From Giesbergeria sp. (GTDB taxonomy: Bacteria; Pseudomonadota; Gammaproteobacteria; Burkholderiales; Burkholderiaceae_C), in assembly GCA_017998735.1 (NCBI GenBank), contig JAGOCN010000129.1, positions 1-5,878 on the forward strand: a stretch of DNA of 5,878 nucleotides, in the 5' to 3' direction. Under the pieces are notes generated by a model, which worked only from the letters and a program-made list of their open reading frames with translations, did not search any database and was not told the DNA's origin. A program made the translations under genes and the position numbers. How positions within the stretch are numbered: the stretch's first letter is position 1; every line of letters begins with the position of its first letter. Of the stretch, positions 5,766 through 5,878 are shown in pieces.

Positions 5766-5878
5766 ATGATCGAAAGCTTTGCCAGCAGCCAAACCGAGCG
5801 CCTGTTCGCCACCGGAAAATCGCGCCGCCTGCCGCCGGACATCCTGCGGCGCGCCGTGATGCGGCTGACCCAGCTGGA
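5766..5878 (+). CDS. higB: HigB/RelE-type toxin, 5' part
   Basis: The frame is open to the right edge and gives 37 residues beginning MIESFASSQTERLF, then TGKSRRLPPDILRRA and MRLTQL. This fits the N-terminus of HigB-like proteins (COG3549, RelE superfamily), ribosome-dependent mRNA interferases of about 90-95 aa. The catalytic C-terminal half is outside the window. In this family the antitoxin gene higA normally follows the toxin, so it is expected just beyond the edge. The gene is divergent from res with 52 bp between start codons. Upstream ATGs at 5755 and 5758 are out of frame. The ribosome binding site is weak (GAAG close to the start). Confidence 0.85.
   Translation, partial: MIESFASSQTERLFATGKSRRLPPDILRRAVMRLTQL

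Noticed and set aside
1..5878. CRISPR arrays, tRNA or rRNA genes, insertion sequences
   Set aside because: No regularly spaced repeats, no clover-leaf or rRNA-like sequence and no transposase-like frame were seen on either strand by eye.

Overview
The window looks like chromosomal or island DNA of a GC-rich betaproteobacterium, most likely Comamonadaceae/Burkholderiales. This rests on codon use, on the dtd and UPF0060 proteins, and on a degenerate intergenic palindrome-like element that resembles ones I remember from Comamonadaceae genomes. No taxonomic search was possible.

Layout, left to right. (1) 1-153: the 3' end of a dtd copy, identical over 127 bp to part of the intact dtd further right. 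(2) 153-205: a degenerate intergenic element. (3) 219-629, minus: a miniature type III Res ORF made of the Res N-terminus joined in frame to the Res C-terminus. (4) 630-1466: a lower-GC cassette on the plus strand with a PRPP-binding phosphoribosyltransferase-like gene, a heavily overlapping 64-aa ORF and a hairpin. (5) 1464-1720, minus: a frameshifted C-terminal remnant, probably of a type III Mod methyltransferase. (6) 1721-1768: a GCCA tetranucleotide repeat beside palindromic DNA. (7) 1793-2619: dtd and a UPF0060 (YnfA-type) membrane protein gene, overlapping by 4 nt. (8) 2620-2737: a second copy of the intergenic element between convergent genes. (9) 2738-5713, minus: a full-length, apparently intact type III Res helicase-nuclease. 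(10) 5766 to the right edge: the start of a divergent HigB-type toxin gene.

The window can be read as two repeats of one ancestral block, dtd / element / res (minus) / accessory cassette (plus) / mod (minus). The left block is decayed: res has lost about 850 codons and only the mod C-terminus is left. The right block keeps intact res; its mod, if present, lies beyond the right edge. The left block holds the phosphoribosyltransferase pair between mod and res. The right block has a toxin gene directly upstream of res. The most notable candidates are the overlapping phosphoribosyltransferase/64-aa pair in this slot and the open mini-Res. The exact 127-bp length of the terminal repeat could be a de Bruijn assembly footprint, so the left junction should be treated with caution.
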